A stretch of DNA of 64,000 bases from the NCBI RefSeq assembly GCF_004331485.1, contig NZ_SJKD01000002.1, forward strand, positions 372,001 through 436,000, given 5' to 3'. The position numbers and the translations under genes were made by a program. Shown piece after piece: positions 24,538-32,880 of the stretch. Under the pieces are notes generated by a model. It saw nothing but the letters and a program-made list of their open reading frames with translations. It was not told the origin of the DNA and did not search any database. Source of the stretch: Kribbella capetownensis. GTDB lineage: Bacteria > Actinomycetota > Actinomycetes > Propionibacteriales > Kribbellaceae. Positions within the stretch are counted from its first letter, which is position 1, and each line of letters opens with the position of its first letter.

Positions 24538-25146
24538 TCAGTTCCGGCCGCGGTCGGTGACGGTGATGTCCGGGGCGTAGCGGGCGACGGCTGCGACGAG
24601 GTCGTCGTAGGGGAGGGGGCGGCCGAGGATCTCGACGGTGCCGGGCCAGCGGCAGGACGGGCCCCAGGTCCTCGAACTCCGGGCCAGCGAGGTTTCGTCG
24701 TGCACCAGGACGACGAGGTACGGTTCCCAGACCTCGTCGCCTTCGGCGTTCACCTCGTGCCGCTCCACCCGGCAGACACCGTGGACGTCGGGCCAGGCGA
24801 TCGTGCGGCGTTGCTCACCGCCCAGGTGGATCCCGGCCGCGTCGATCGACAGCAGTACGTCGTCGGAGTCGGCCTCGCGCCGTTCCTCGATCGTTGTCAC
24901 GGCACCGACCAGCAGCAGCACCGGAAGGCCGACCGCGAAGATCAGCGGTGTTCCGCCGAAGGACAGCCAGATGGCCTCGAGCGGATCGCGGATCGGGTCG
25001 CCCCGGATCAGTTGCACGACGACGCAGAGCACGGTGAGCAGGACCATCAGCGCGAACAGCAGCGTGCCCAGGTACAGGACAGTCTTCGTCGTCCCGAGTC
25101 CGCGACGCTTGACGACGAACGGCTCGGCGGTCTGCACAGACGGCAT
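24538..25146 (-). CDS. membrane protein of unknown function with two N-terminal helices
   Basis: This protein of about 202 residues has two hydrophobic helices at residues about 20-45 and 65-85. A soluble C-terminal domain of about 110 residues follows (SIDAAGIHLGGEQRRTIAWPDV), resembling YcxB/PH-like domains often found after two transmembrane segments. I know of no function for it. The ATG at 25146 was chosen; the frame is open for 15 more codons upstream, to an ATG at 25191. The start lies beside a pair of GGTCCGGACC palindromes shared with the divergent phosphatase-fold gene. Confidence 0.6.
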   Translation of the reverse strand: MPSVQTAEPFVVKRRGLGTTKTVLYLGTLLFALMVLLTVLCVVVQLIRGDPIRDPLEAIWLSFGGTPLIFAVGLPVLLLVGAVTTIEERREADSDDVLLSIDAAGIHLGGEQRRTIAWPDVHGVCRVERHEVNAEGDEVWEPYLVVLVHDETSLARSSRTWGPSCRWPGTVEILGRPLPYDDLVAAVARYAPDITVTDRGRN

Positions 25147-25208
25147 GATCGCATTGTCAGGGCTCTCAGCCCTTCGCACCACCGTCCTCACACAACGCTA
25201 ATCATTTC

Positions 25209-25275
25209 GGTCCGGACCGGTCCTTCCTAGGGATGAAAAGCCACGCCGGACCCTGCGTCGGCTTTGGTCCGGACC
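25209..25275. promoter_or_regulatory. pair of GGTCCGGACC palindromes in divergent promoter
   Basis: Exact 10-bp palindromes at 25209-25218 and 25266-25275 are 57 bp apart between divergent genes. The second reads TTTGGTCCGGACCGTG, close to DasR-type dre sites. The same core occurs at 17935. A shared GntR-family regulator is possible. Confidence 0.4.
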
Positions 25276-25297
25276 GTGTGTCCGCAACAATCGCTTC

Positions 25298-26293
25298 ATG
25301 TCGGACCGCCAGACCACTGTCGCCGCAGCGAAACCGCCGTCGCGGGCCACTACCCGTCGGCGCGGGAAGAACGGTAAGTGGCGTCGTGGCTGGTTCATCG
25401 CCTTCCTCGCGGTGCTGTCCGCTCTTCCACTGCTCTTCCATCGCTGGGTGCCGAACTCGGTCGGCAACCTCGGCAGCCTGCTCGACACCTTCCTGCCCTG
25501 GGTCGGCGTCGCCGTACCGGTCCTCGCCATCGCGGCCGTGGTACGACGTTCCGCCACCGCCGGTGTCGCGTTGCTGGTCCCGGCGGTGGTGTGGGGCCTG
25601 ATGTTCGGCAACCTGCTGATCCCCGGCAAGGGCGGCGGTGCCTACGACGTACGCGTCCTGTCGCACAACGTCGACGCGGACAACCCGAACCCGAAGGCGA
25701 CCGCGCAGGACCTGCTCACCGCCGACGCGGACGTGATCGCGCTCGAGGAGGTCACCGCGGCGGACATGAAGGTCTACAAGGCGGCGTTCGCCAAGACGTA
25801 CCCGTACGAGGTGGCCCGCGACACCGTGGCGCTCTGGTCGAAGTTCCCGGTGGCGCAGAGTGAGTCGGTCGACGTCGGCTTCAAGTGGACCCGAGCGCTG
25901 CGGGCCGAGGTGAGCACCCCCGAGGGCAAGGTGGCGGTGTACGTCGCCCACCTCGCCTCCGTCCGGGTCGGCGCCAGCGGCTTCACCTCGGACCAGCGCA
26001 ACGACACGATCAAGGCGCTCGGCCGGCAGATCTCCGACGAGAAGCTGGCCGGGGTGATCGTGATGGGCGACTTCAACGGTACGGCGAACGACCGCAGCCT
26101 GGCCCCGTTGACCACCGGACTGCGCTCGGCGCAGGGCGCGGCCGGCTACGGGTTCGGCTTCACCTGGCCGGCCAAGTTCCCGATGGCGCGGATCGACCAC
26201 ATCATGGTGCGCGGCGTCACCCCGACCAAGGCCTGGGTGATGAGCTCCACCGGCAGCGACCACCGCCCCGTCGTCGCCGAGATCCGCATCTGA
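25298..26293 (+). CDS. membrane-anchored endonuclease/exonuclease/phosphatase-family protein
   Basis: This 331-residue protein has about three hydrophobic helices at residues 30-110 after a basic N-terminus, then an EEP domain facing outward. EEP motifs are visible: SHNVDADN near residue 122, ALEEV near 150, GDFNGTAND near 256, and the terminal SDHRPVVAEI with the catalytic Asp-His. It is therefore likely a metal-dependent phosphodiesterase or phosphatase acting on the outer face. The substrate could be nucleic acid, lipid or sugar phosphate. ATG 25298 follows the second GGTCCGGACC palindrome by 22 bp. Confidence 0.88.
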   Translation: MSDRQTTVAAAKPPSRATTRRRGKNGKWRRGWFIAFLAVLSALPLLFHRWVPNSVGNLGSLLDTFLPWVGVAVPVLAIAAVVRRSATAGVALLVPAVVWGLMFGNLLIPGKGGGAYDVRVLSHNVDADNPNPKATAQDLLTADADVIALEEVTAADMKVYKAAFAKTYPYEVARDTVALWSKFPVAQSESVDVGFKWTRALRAEVSTPEGKVAVYVAHLASVRVGASGFTSDQRNDTIKALGRQISDEKLAGVIVMGDFNGTANDRSLAPLTTGLRSAQGAAGYGFGFTWPAKFPMARIDHIMVRGVTPTKAWVMSSTGSDHRPVVAEIRI

Positions 26294-26393
26294 CGCCGCT
26301 CGTTGGTGGGTCGGCGCGACCGTAGTTGAAAGCAGGAGTAACGTTCCTCACCGGTACTGCCACGATGCGTCACATCGAGGATCCGGAGGGCCG

Positions 26394-28073
26394 ATGCTTG
26401 CACTTGAATCCATCCTGAGGCTGGATGCCACGGCGATCGACTACATCATCATCGCCACGTACTTCGTCTTCGTGCTCGGGATCGGGTACCTGGCCAAGAG
26501 CGCGGTGTCCAACAGCCTGGACTTCTTCCTGTCCGGCCGCTCGCTGCCGGCCTGGGTGACGGGCCTCGCCTTCATCTCGGCCAACCTCGGCGCGATCGAG
26601 ATCATGGGCATGTCGGCGAACGGCGCGCAGTACGGCATGCCGACCGTGCACTACTTCTGGATCGGCGCGGTCCCGGCGATGCTGTTCCTCGGCGTCGTGA
26701 TGATGCCGTTCTACTACGGCTCCAAGGTGCGCAGCGTCCCGGAGTTCATGCTGCGCCGGTTCGGCAAGCCGGCGCACCTGGTGAACGCGATCAGCTTCGC
26801 CGTCGCCCAGGTGCTGATCGCCGGGGTGAACTTGTTCCTGCTGGCGACCATCGTGAACGTGCTGCTCGGCTGGCCGATCTGGGTGTCGGTGATCGCCGCC
26901 GCGGCGATCGTGCTCAGTTACATCACCCTGGGCGGTCTGTCCGCGGCGATCTACAACGAGGTGCTGCAGTTCTTCGTGATCGTGGCCGCGCTGCTGCCGC
27001 TGACGCTGGTCGGTCTGCACAAGGTCGGTGGCTGGGAGGGCCTCGTCGACAAGGTGAGCGCTTCCCCGGGAGGCGCGGAGCAGATGAGCGCCTGGCCCGG
27101 CAACGCCTTGAGCGGGTTCAGCTCGGACTTCCTCTCCGTGATCGGTCTGGTCTTCGGTCTCGGCTTCGTGCTGTCCTTCGGCTACTGGACGACGAACTTC
27201 GTCGAGGTCCAGCGGGCGATGGCGTCGAAGAACATGTCGGCGGCCCGGCGTACGCCGATCATCGGCTCCTACCCGAAGATGTTCATCCCGTTCATCGTGA
27301 TCATCCCCGGCATCATCGCGGCCGTGATCGTGCCCGAACTGGCCCAGTTCAAGGCTGACGGCACCGGCGAGGTGACCTACAACGACGCGTTGCTGCTGCT
27401 GATGCGCGACCTGCTGCCGAACGGCATGCTCGGCCTGGCCATCACCGGTCTGCTGGCCTCCTTCATGGCCGGGATGGCGGCCAACCTCAGCTCGTTCAAC
27501 ACCGTCATGACCTACGACCTGATCGAGCGGTACATCGTCAAGGAACGCAGCGACGACTTCTACCTGCGGACCGGTCGCTGGATCACCGTCGCCGGCACCT
27601 TTATCGCGATCGGTACAGCGGCGATCGCTTCCGGCTACAGCAACCTGATGGACTACCTGCAGCAGTTGTTCTCGTTCTTCAACGCACCGCTGTTCGCGAC
27701 GTTCATCCTCGGTATGTTCTGGAAGCGGATGACCGCGACCGCCGGGTGGACCGGTCTGGTCAGCGGTACGGCGACGGCGATCCTGGTGTTCATCCTGTCC
27801 GAGAACGGCGTGATCGACCTGCCGGGCCAGGGAGCCAGCTTCGTCGGTGCCGGTGCCGCCTTCGTGGTCGACATCCTGGTCAGTGTGCTGGTCAGCCTGG
27901 CGACGGCACCCAAGCGAGAGTCCGAACTGGTCGGCCTGGTCTATTCGCTGACACCAAAGGAGCAGCGGACCGAGGTGGCGCAGGCAGGCGACCAGGGCTG
28001 GTACCGCAGGCCGGTGCTGCTGGCCGGCATCTCACTGGCCATGGTCATCGTCCTCAACATCATCTTCGGCTGA
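26394..28073 (+). CDS. sodium:solute symporter family protein (SSS, SGLT-like)
   Basis: This 559-residue protein has 13-14 membrane helices and SSS-family features, e.g. SLDFFLSGRSLPAWVTGLAF near residue 45 and ITGLLASFMAGMAANLSSFNT near residue 355. It probably imports a sugar or polyol with Na+. The ATG at 26394 is preceded by GGAGGG. It is followed 13 bp later by a small membrane protein and then by a Tat-exported accessory subunit and a GMC dehydrogenase. The group looks like an uptake-and-oxidation unit for a carbohydrate. Confidence 0.93.
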   Translation: MLALESILRLDATAIDYIIIATYFVFVLGIGYLAKSAVSNSLDFFLSGRSLPAWVTGLAFISANLGAIEIMGMSANGAQYGMPTVHYFWIGAVPAMLFLGVVMMPFYYGSKVRSVPEFMLRRFGKPAHLVNAISFAVAQVLIAGVNLFLLATIVNVLLGWPIWVSVIAAAAIVLSYITLGGLSAAIYNEVLQFFVIVAALLPLTLVGLHKVGGWEGLVDKVSASPGGAEQMSAWPGNALSGFSSDFLSVIGLVFGLGFVLSFGYWTTNFVEVQRAMASKNMSAARRTPIIGSYPKMFIPFIVIIPGIIAAVIVPELAQFKADGTGEVTYNDALLLLMRDLLPNGMLGLAITGLLASFMAGMAANLSSFNTVMTYDLIERYIVKERSDDFYLRTGRWITVAGTFIAIGTAAIASGYSNLMDYLQQLFSFFNAPLFATFILGMFWKRMTATAGWTGLVSGTATAILVFILSENGVIDLPGQGASFVGAGAAFVVDILVSVLVSLATAPKRESELVGLVYSLTPKEQRTEVAQAGDQGWYRRPVLLAGISLAMVIVLNIIFG

Positions 28074-28086
28074 CGGAGGTACAGAA

Positions 28087-28356
28087 ATGGCTGAGCAGCA
28101 GAAGAAGACCGGAGCGTTCGACATCCGGGTGGTGATCGCGGCGCTGGTCGGGATCTACGGTCTGGTGCTGACGATCCTCGGCATCATCGCCGACCCGGAC
28201 GAGGTCGCCAAGGCGGCCGGTATCAACATCAACCTGTGGGGCGGCATCGCGATGCTCGTGTTCGCGGCCCTGTTCGTCCTCTGGGCCCGGCTCCGGCCCA
28301 TCGTCGTACCAGTCGAGGAGCAGGCCGCCGCCGAGGCCGCAAAGACCAAGGAGTAA
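28087..28356 (+). CDS. small two-helix membrane protein linked to SSS symporter
   Basis: This 89-residue protein has two hydrophobic helices (residues about 14-36 and 48-68), a loop between them and a charged Ala/Glu/Lys C-terminus. An equivalent small gene commonly follows this kind of symporter in actinomycetes, so it may be an accessory subunit. It is 13 bp downstream of the symporter gene with its own AGGT site. No catalytic residues are visible. Confidence 0.8.
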   Translation: MAEQQKKTGAFDIRVVIAALVGIYGLVLTILGIIADPDEVAKAAGININLWGGIAMLVFAALFVLWARLRPIVVPVEEQAAAEAAKTKE

Positions 28357-28420
28357 CCCCGATCCGCGCAACTCGTTGTCGGACCAACAGCGCAACTGGT
28401 CCCACAACGGAGGACGTCGC

Positions 28421-29314
28421 ATGGTCGGTGCTCGAGTACATTCCAGAAGAGCCTTCCTGGCTCGGGTCGGCGTGCTCGGCGCGGCGGTCGGTGGCGGCGG
28501 TCTGCTCACGCGCAGCCTGCTCGCTCCGGCTGACGCGGCGACCGACTCGCTGCTCCCGCCGGCCGTCGACCTGATCCGGCCGGTGCTGGCCGAGCTCGCT
28601 CGGGACACCCTGAACGGGCTCACCGTCTTCGCGATGCCCGGCCGGGATCCGTACTCGCGGACCCAGGGCACGCCGAGTCCGACGCCGGGTGCGATCGAGG
28701 CGGGCGCGACCGACTTCATCATCAACTCGCTGGACAACTTCGTCCCGTTCCCGGACGCGATCGCCCAGCCGGTCGGGTCCGCCCTGGTGACCGGCCTGGC
28801 TGACTCGGGCATCGCACTGCCGGGACTCGAGGTGCTCCCGGTCGACCTCCGCCGGCTGGATCGCGCCCTGGCGACGTACCTGGAGAGCGACGAGGCGCTG
28901 CCGCTGTCGTTCCCGATCGCCGGCCTGCTGAACCTGATGGCGACCCAGGTCAACCCGCTCGCGGTGAACGGGCCGCATCTGTCGCCGTTCGCCCGGCTCT
29001 CGTACGCCGAGAAGGCGGCGGCGTTCGAGCTGATCGAGCGGACCGACGCGGACCTCGTCGAACTGCTCGACGTCCAGTTCCCGGAGCCGCTCAAGGCGTC
29101 GGTGTCCGGGCTGCTGAAGTTCGTCGGCGGCGCGCTGATCGAGTTCGCCACCTTCGGTGCGTACGGCGAATCGGCCGTCTACGACAAGGTCACCCGCACG
29201 CTGCGGAAGCGGCCGGTCGGCTGGAACCACACCGGCTATCAGCCGGACGGCCCGGTCGAGGGCTGGGACGACTTCATCGGCTACTACCAGGGTCGGCAGA
29301 AGGTGAGCGACTGA
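28421..29314 (+). CDS. Tat-exported accessory subunit of GMC dehydrogenase (gluconate dehydrogenase subunit 3-like/DUF5987-like)
   Basis: This protein of about 297 residues begins with a Tat leader (HSRRAFLARVGVLGAA). The mature part is helical, with no cofactor motif. It precedes and overlaps by one base (TGATG) a GMC oxidoreductase. This order is known for FAD-dependent sugar dehydrogenases, in which a small Tat-signal subunit carries the FAD subunit across the membrane. The ATG at 28421 has GGAGG 7 bp upstream; an earlier in-frame ATG at 28376 lacks one and would bury the Tat motif. The protein is longer than the usual 170-220-residue subunit 3. Confidence 0.75.
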   Translation: MVGARVHSRRAFLARVGVLGAAVGGGGLLTRSLLAPADAATDSLLPPAVDLIRPVLAELARDTLNGLTVFAMPGRDPYSRTQGTPSPTPGAIEAGATDFIINSLDNFVPFPDAIAQPVGSALVTGLADSGIALPGLEVLPVDLRRLDRALATYLESDEALPLSFPIAGLLNLMATQVNPLAVNGPHLSPFARLSYAEKAAAFELIERTDADLVELLDVQFPEPLKASVSGLLKFVGGALIEFATFGAYGESAVYDKVTRTLRKRPVGWNHTGYQPDGPVEGWDDFIGYYQGRQKVSD

Positions 29315-31083
29315 TGCGCGACGTCATCGTGATCGGGGCCGGCGGCGGCGGTCCCGTGGTGGCCAAGGAGTTGGCGGCGCAGGGCCTCGACGTACTGCTG
29401 CTCGAGGCCGGTCCGCGCCATGCCAAGCCGCGCGAGGAGTGGACGACGTTCGAGGACGACGCGAACAACCCGCTCACCGGCTACCTGCGCTGGGGCCCGT
29501 CCGACCGGGACAAGCCGGCCTGGTACCGGGAATGGCCGCAGAACTCGTTCGTCTGGCAACTGTCCGGCGTCGGCGGCACCACCCAGCACTTCTACGGCAA
29601 CTACCCGCGCGCCTACCCGGGCGTCTTCGAGGGGTACGACGGCCCGGACCGCAACGGCTACGACGTCGACCACCGGTTCCCGTTCACGTACGGCGAGCTG
29701 GTGCCGTACTTCGAATGGGTCGAGGCGACCATGCCGGTGATGACGGCCGCTATGGGGCACAAGGAGCAGACGTTCTTCCGCGGCGCGGAGACGCTCGGGC
29801 TGCCGGTGCAGACCACCAAGACCACGCATCGGCCGTCGTACCGCCCGCAGGAGAACGCGATCTTGCAGCCGGGCGGCACGGCCGGGAAGACGGCCGACAA
29901 GGATCTGCTGGTCTATCCGAAGGCGACCGGCTGCACCTTCTGCGGCTACTGCTTCCAGGGGTGCATGCGGCCGAACGGTGCCCCGCGCAACCAGTTCGCG
30001 AAGCGCTCGACCGACAACAGCTACGTGCCGATGGCGCTGACCGCGGAGGTGTGGTCGCGCGGCGGCAAACCGGTCGAGCTGATCGCCGACGCCTTCGTCA
30101 CCCAGGTGCACACCGAGAAGCGGCACGGCGTACTGACCGCTACCGGGGTGACGTGGCGCTCCGGTGACACCGAGCATCGTGAGGACGCGCGTGTCGTCGT
30201 GATGTCCGGCGGCTGCACGGAGAACCCGCGGCTCTGGTTCAGCAGCGGCCTGCCGAACCCGAACGGCTGGGTCGGGCGCGGCTACACCGATCACTTCTTC
30301 GACTGGGTGTTCGGCGTCTTCGGCGACTACACCGGCAACCCGAAGGGCGTCGGTTCGAGTGCGCGGCTGGACTACCCGCCGTACGGCGGTCTGGAGAACG
30401 TCGGTCTGCCGCCGGCGCTCGCGGCGTTCGCGGGGACCTTGTCGGACAGCGGGATCCGCGGGCACTACAAGAACGGTCGTGGGCGGACCGGGCCGTGGGA
30501 CGGTCCGGCCGGCCGGGTGATGGGGCCGGAGTTGAAGGAGGTCCTGTCGCACGGGATGGACCGCCTGCTGAGTGTGCTGGTGATCACCGACGACGACGTC
30601 GAGGCGCAGAACCGGGTCACCCTGTCGGCGCTGCCGGCGGACGAGAACGGGCCGATCCCGAAGGTCACCTTCAAGCAGCGCCAGCGCACCGCGCGGACGC
30701 TGAGGAATCGCGAGTTCATGGCCCGCAAGGCGGCCGAATTGCTGCGCGGTGCCGGCGCGGAGAAGGTGTACCGGATCGACTGGGCGCCGCTGATCCTGCA
30801 CGTCCAGTCGTCGATGCGGATGGGCTCGTCGGAGCAGAACTCCGTGGTCGATCCGCGGGGCGAGACCCGCGCGGTCAAGGGCCTGTTCATCGCCGACAAC
30901 TCGGCGCTGTCGAACGGTCTGGGCGGCCCGAACCCGACGCTGACCGCGCAGGCGCTGGCGACCCGGACGGCCGAGAAGATCTTCGCGACGTACTTCGACG
31001 GCGATCCGTGGGTGCGGTCGAGTGCGCCCGTGGTCTCGACGGATCCCCGGATCAGCGTGCGGCTGGCACAGCTCGGACTGTAG
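29314..31083 (+). CDS. GMC-family FAD-dependent oxidoreductase with ferredoxin-like Cys motif
   Basis: This 589-residue flavoprotein has the N-terminal FAD motif (VIGAGGGGPVVAKELAAQG) and a C-terminal GMC region (SSMRMGSSEQNSVVD, later GGPNPTLTAQALATR). Cys207, Cys210, Cys213 and Cys217 (CTFCGYCFQGC) form a CxxCxxCxxxC pattern that could hold an iron-sulfur cluster, as in electron-transferring sugar dehydrogenases. No leader is present, so it probably crosses the membrane with the Tat-tagged partner encoded just before it. It likely oxidises a sugar or polyol and passes electrons to a respiratory carrier. No cytochrome subunit is encoded in the cluster. Confidence 0.88.
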   Translation: MRDVIVIGAGGGGPVVAKELAAQGLDVLLLEAGPRHAKPREEWTTFEDDANNPLTGYLRWGPSDRDKPAWYREWPQNSFVWQLSGVGGTTQHFYGNYPRAYPGVFEGYDGPDRNGYDVDHRFPFTYGELVPYFEWVEATMPVMTAAMGHKEQTFFRGAETLGLPVQTTKTTHRPSYRPQENAILQPGGTAGKTADKDLLVYPKATGCTFCGYCFQGCMRPNGAPRNQFAKRSTDNSYVPMALTAEVWSRGGKPVELIADAFVTQVHTEKRHGVLTATGVTWRSGDTEHREDARVVVMSGGCTENPRLWFSSGLPNPNGWVGRGYTDHFFDWVFGVFGDYTGNPKGVGSSARLDYPPYGGLENVGLPPALAAFAGTLSDSGIRGHYKNGRGRTGPWDGPAGRVMGPELKEVLSHGMDRLLSVLVITDDDVEAQNRVTLSALPADENGPIPKVTFKQRQRTARTLRNREFMARKAAELLRGAGAEKVYRIDWAPLILHVQSSMRMGSSEQNSVVDPRGETRAVKGLFIADNSALSNGLGGPNPTLTAQALATRTAEKIFATYFDGDPWVRSSAPVVSTDPRISVRLAQLGL

Positions 31084-31096
31084 TCATGTCCGTTTG

Positions 31097-31146
31097 ACGA
31101 ACATCGGCGTCCGGTCCGGTCCTGCCACCCGGGCGCCGGTGTTCGT
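31097..31146. promoter_or_regulatory. 13-bp inverted repeat between GMC and PhyH genes
   Basis: ACGAACATCGGCG (31097-31109) and CGCCGGTGTTCGT (31134-31146) pair with one mismatch across 24 bp. The dyad lies after the GMC stop and 34 bp before the PhyH start. It could be an operator for the AraC-type regulator downstream or a terminator-like hairpin. Confidence 0.4.
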
Positions 31147-31180
31147 AGTCTCGAAGTACCCGAGGAGGAGGAACTTCGAG

Positions 31181-31948
31181 ATGACTGTCACCTCTGCCAA
31201 GCCCGATCTGTCGACCTTGGCGCACCAGTACGCCGAGGACGGCTTCGTCCTGGTGAAAGGCCTGCTCAGCAAGGAGGAGGCGGCCTACTACCGGCAGCGC
31301 AGCCACGACCTGCTGGCCCAGCTGAACAGCAACGAGGACGCCACCTGGAAGTCCGCGATGGGACTGTCCGACGGGGCGACCCGGCTGCAGCATCTGCACG
31401 ACGCGCAGTTCTACGACGCCGAGTTCAGCAAGCTCGTGATCGACCCGCGGTTCACCGACGTGGCCGCCGCGGTGATGGGTGTCGACAACGTGCAGCTGCA
31501 CCACACCAAGCTGTTCGTGAAGCCGCCGGAGAACGGCTCGCCGTTCCCGCTGCACCAGGACTACCCGTTCTTCCCGCACAAGTACCACCGGATGGGCGCC
31601 GCGATCTTCCACTTCGACGACGCGCCGGTGGAGAAGGGCTGCGTCCGGGTGATCCCGGGCAGCCACAAGGACGGGCCGCGCGAGCACGAGGCGGAGGGGT
31701 CGTACCACCTCATCGATCCGCCGTTCGAGGCGGCGACGCCGCAGCCGGCCGAGGCGGGCGACGTACTGTTCTTCACCTATCTGACCGTGCACGGGTCCGG
31801 GGTGAACACCAGCGACGAGGCCCGGACCACCTGGCTGATCCAGTACCGCGACCCGGCGGACCCGCCGACGGTGAAGACGCACGACCACTCGCTCGGGCAG
31901 GGCATGATGCTGCGAGGAGTCGACCCGACCGGCAGGAGCGCTGTTTGA
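31181..31948 (+). CDS. phytanoyl-CoA dioxygenase (PhyH)-family Fe(II)/2-oxoglutarate oxygenase
   Basis: This 255-residue protein of the PhyH fold has the iron ligands in the pattern HxD...H: HQDYPFF near residue 126 and VHGSGVN near residue 204. A 2-oxoglutarate-binding Arg follows (DEARTTWLIQYR). It should hydroxylate a small molecule in the cytoplasm; the substrate is not predictable. The ATG at 31181 has a strong GAGGAGGAGGA site. Its stop overlaps the start of an AraC-family gene by 4 bp, so enzyme and regulator are coupled. Confidence 0.88.
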   Translation: MTVTSAKPDLSTLAHQYAEDGFVLVKGLLSKEEAAYYRQRSHDLLAQLNSNEDATWKSAMGLSDGATRLQHLHDAQFYDAEFSKLVIDPRFTDVAAAVMGVDNVQLHHTKLFVKPPENGSPFPLHQDYPFFPHKYHRMGAAIFHFDDAPVEKGCVRVIPGSHKDGPREHEAEGSYHLIDPPFEAATPQPAEAGDVLFFTYLTVHGSGVNTSDEARTTWLIQYRDPADPPTVKTHDHSLGQGMMLRGVDPTGRSAV

Positions 31949-32835
31949 CCCTCGCGGACGTCGCGACCGCGGACCGTTTCGTCGACCTCGCCGGACTGCT
32001 CGAGTCCTGCGAGGTCGACGGGTTCCGTGCTGACTTCCTCAGCTGGGGGCACTACCAGCCGGAGTACTGGCGCAACTACTGGCACAGCCATTCGTTCCAC
32101 GAGGTCTGCCTGGCCTACTCCGGCACGGGCCGCTTCAACTCAGGAGACCTGAGGTACGACGTTCAGCCGGGCTCGGTGTTCCTGGCCCGCCCCGGCGACG
32201 TCCACGAGATCGAGTCCAGCCGGAGCGAGCCCCTCGGCATCGCCTTCTGGGGCTTCACCTTCAGGCCTGGCTCTGATGAACCCGGGTGGTGGTCCGGCCT
32301 GACGCGTTCAGGCGGACCGGTGATGTCAGACCGGACCGGCTCACTCCCCGCACTGATCACTGCGCTGGCGGCCGAGGCAGCAGCACCGGTGTCCGGCTAC
32401 AGCACCGCACTGGGCGCTCTGGGCGCCACTCTGGTCATGGAGACCGCCCGAGCCTTCGCCCTCGACGAGGACCTCGCAGTCGAGCCGGTACGGCGTGACC
32501 GCGGCCCTCTGGTGGTTGAGGCGATGCAGCGCCACCTCCGCGACAACCTGTCCCGCCCGATCACCGTGCGGGACGTAGCAGCCGCCGCGCACCTCTCGGA
32601 GCGCCACGCCGAGCGACTCTTCCAGCAGCAGACCGGCGCCTCGATCATGTCCACCCTGCGCCGCCTCCGCCTGGAGCTGGCCGCCCAGCTACTGCTCGAC
32701 CCCGCGGTCACTGTCACCGAGGTGGCCCGGTCCTGCGGCTACTCCGACGTACGCCCGTTCTCCACTGCGTTCCGCCGCCACTACGGCCGCACTCCCGGCG
32801 ATCACCGCCGCGCCGGTGGCACCGAGTTCGTGTAG
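31945..32835 (+). CDS. AraC-family transcriptional regulator
   Basis: This 296-residue protein has an N-terminal cupin-like sensing domain at residues about 30-100 (HSFHEVCLAYSGTGRF, with a SVFLARPGDVHEIE turn). A C-terminal pair of helix-turn-helices at residues about 195-290 carries the AraC signature (DPAVTVTEVARSCGYSDVRP). It begins at a TTG within the TTGA overlap with the PhyH stop. It probably controls the PhyH gene and perhaps the sugar-oxidation cluster upstream; its inducer may be a carbohydrate. The start codon choice rests on the overlap and family length. Confidence 0.9.
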   Translation: MTLADVATADRFVDLAGLLESCEVDGFRADFLSWGHYQPEYWRNYWHSHSFHEVCLAYSGTGRFNSGDLRYDVQPGSVFLARPGDVHEIESSRSEPLGIAFWGFTFRPGSDEPGWWSGLTRSGGPVMSDRTGSLPALITALAAEAAAPVSGYSTALGALGATLVMETARAFALDEDLAVEPVRRDRGPLVVEAMQRHLRDNLSRPITVRDVAAAAHLSERHAERLFQQQTGASIMSTLRRLRLELAAQLLLDPAVTVTEVARSCGYSDVRPFSTAFRRHYGRTPGDHRRAGGTEFV

Positions 32836-32880
32836 GGAGAATTTGACCTCGACTTTGGTTGAGGTCCGAAGCTGGCTCCC

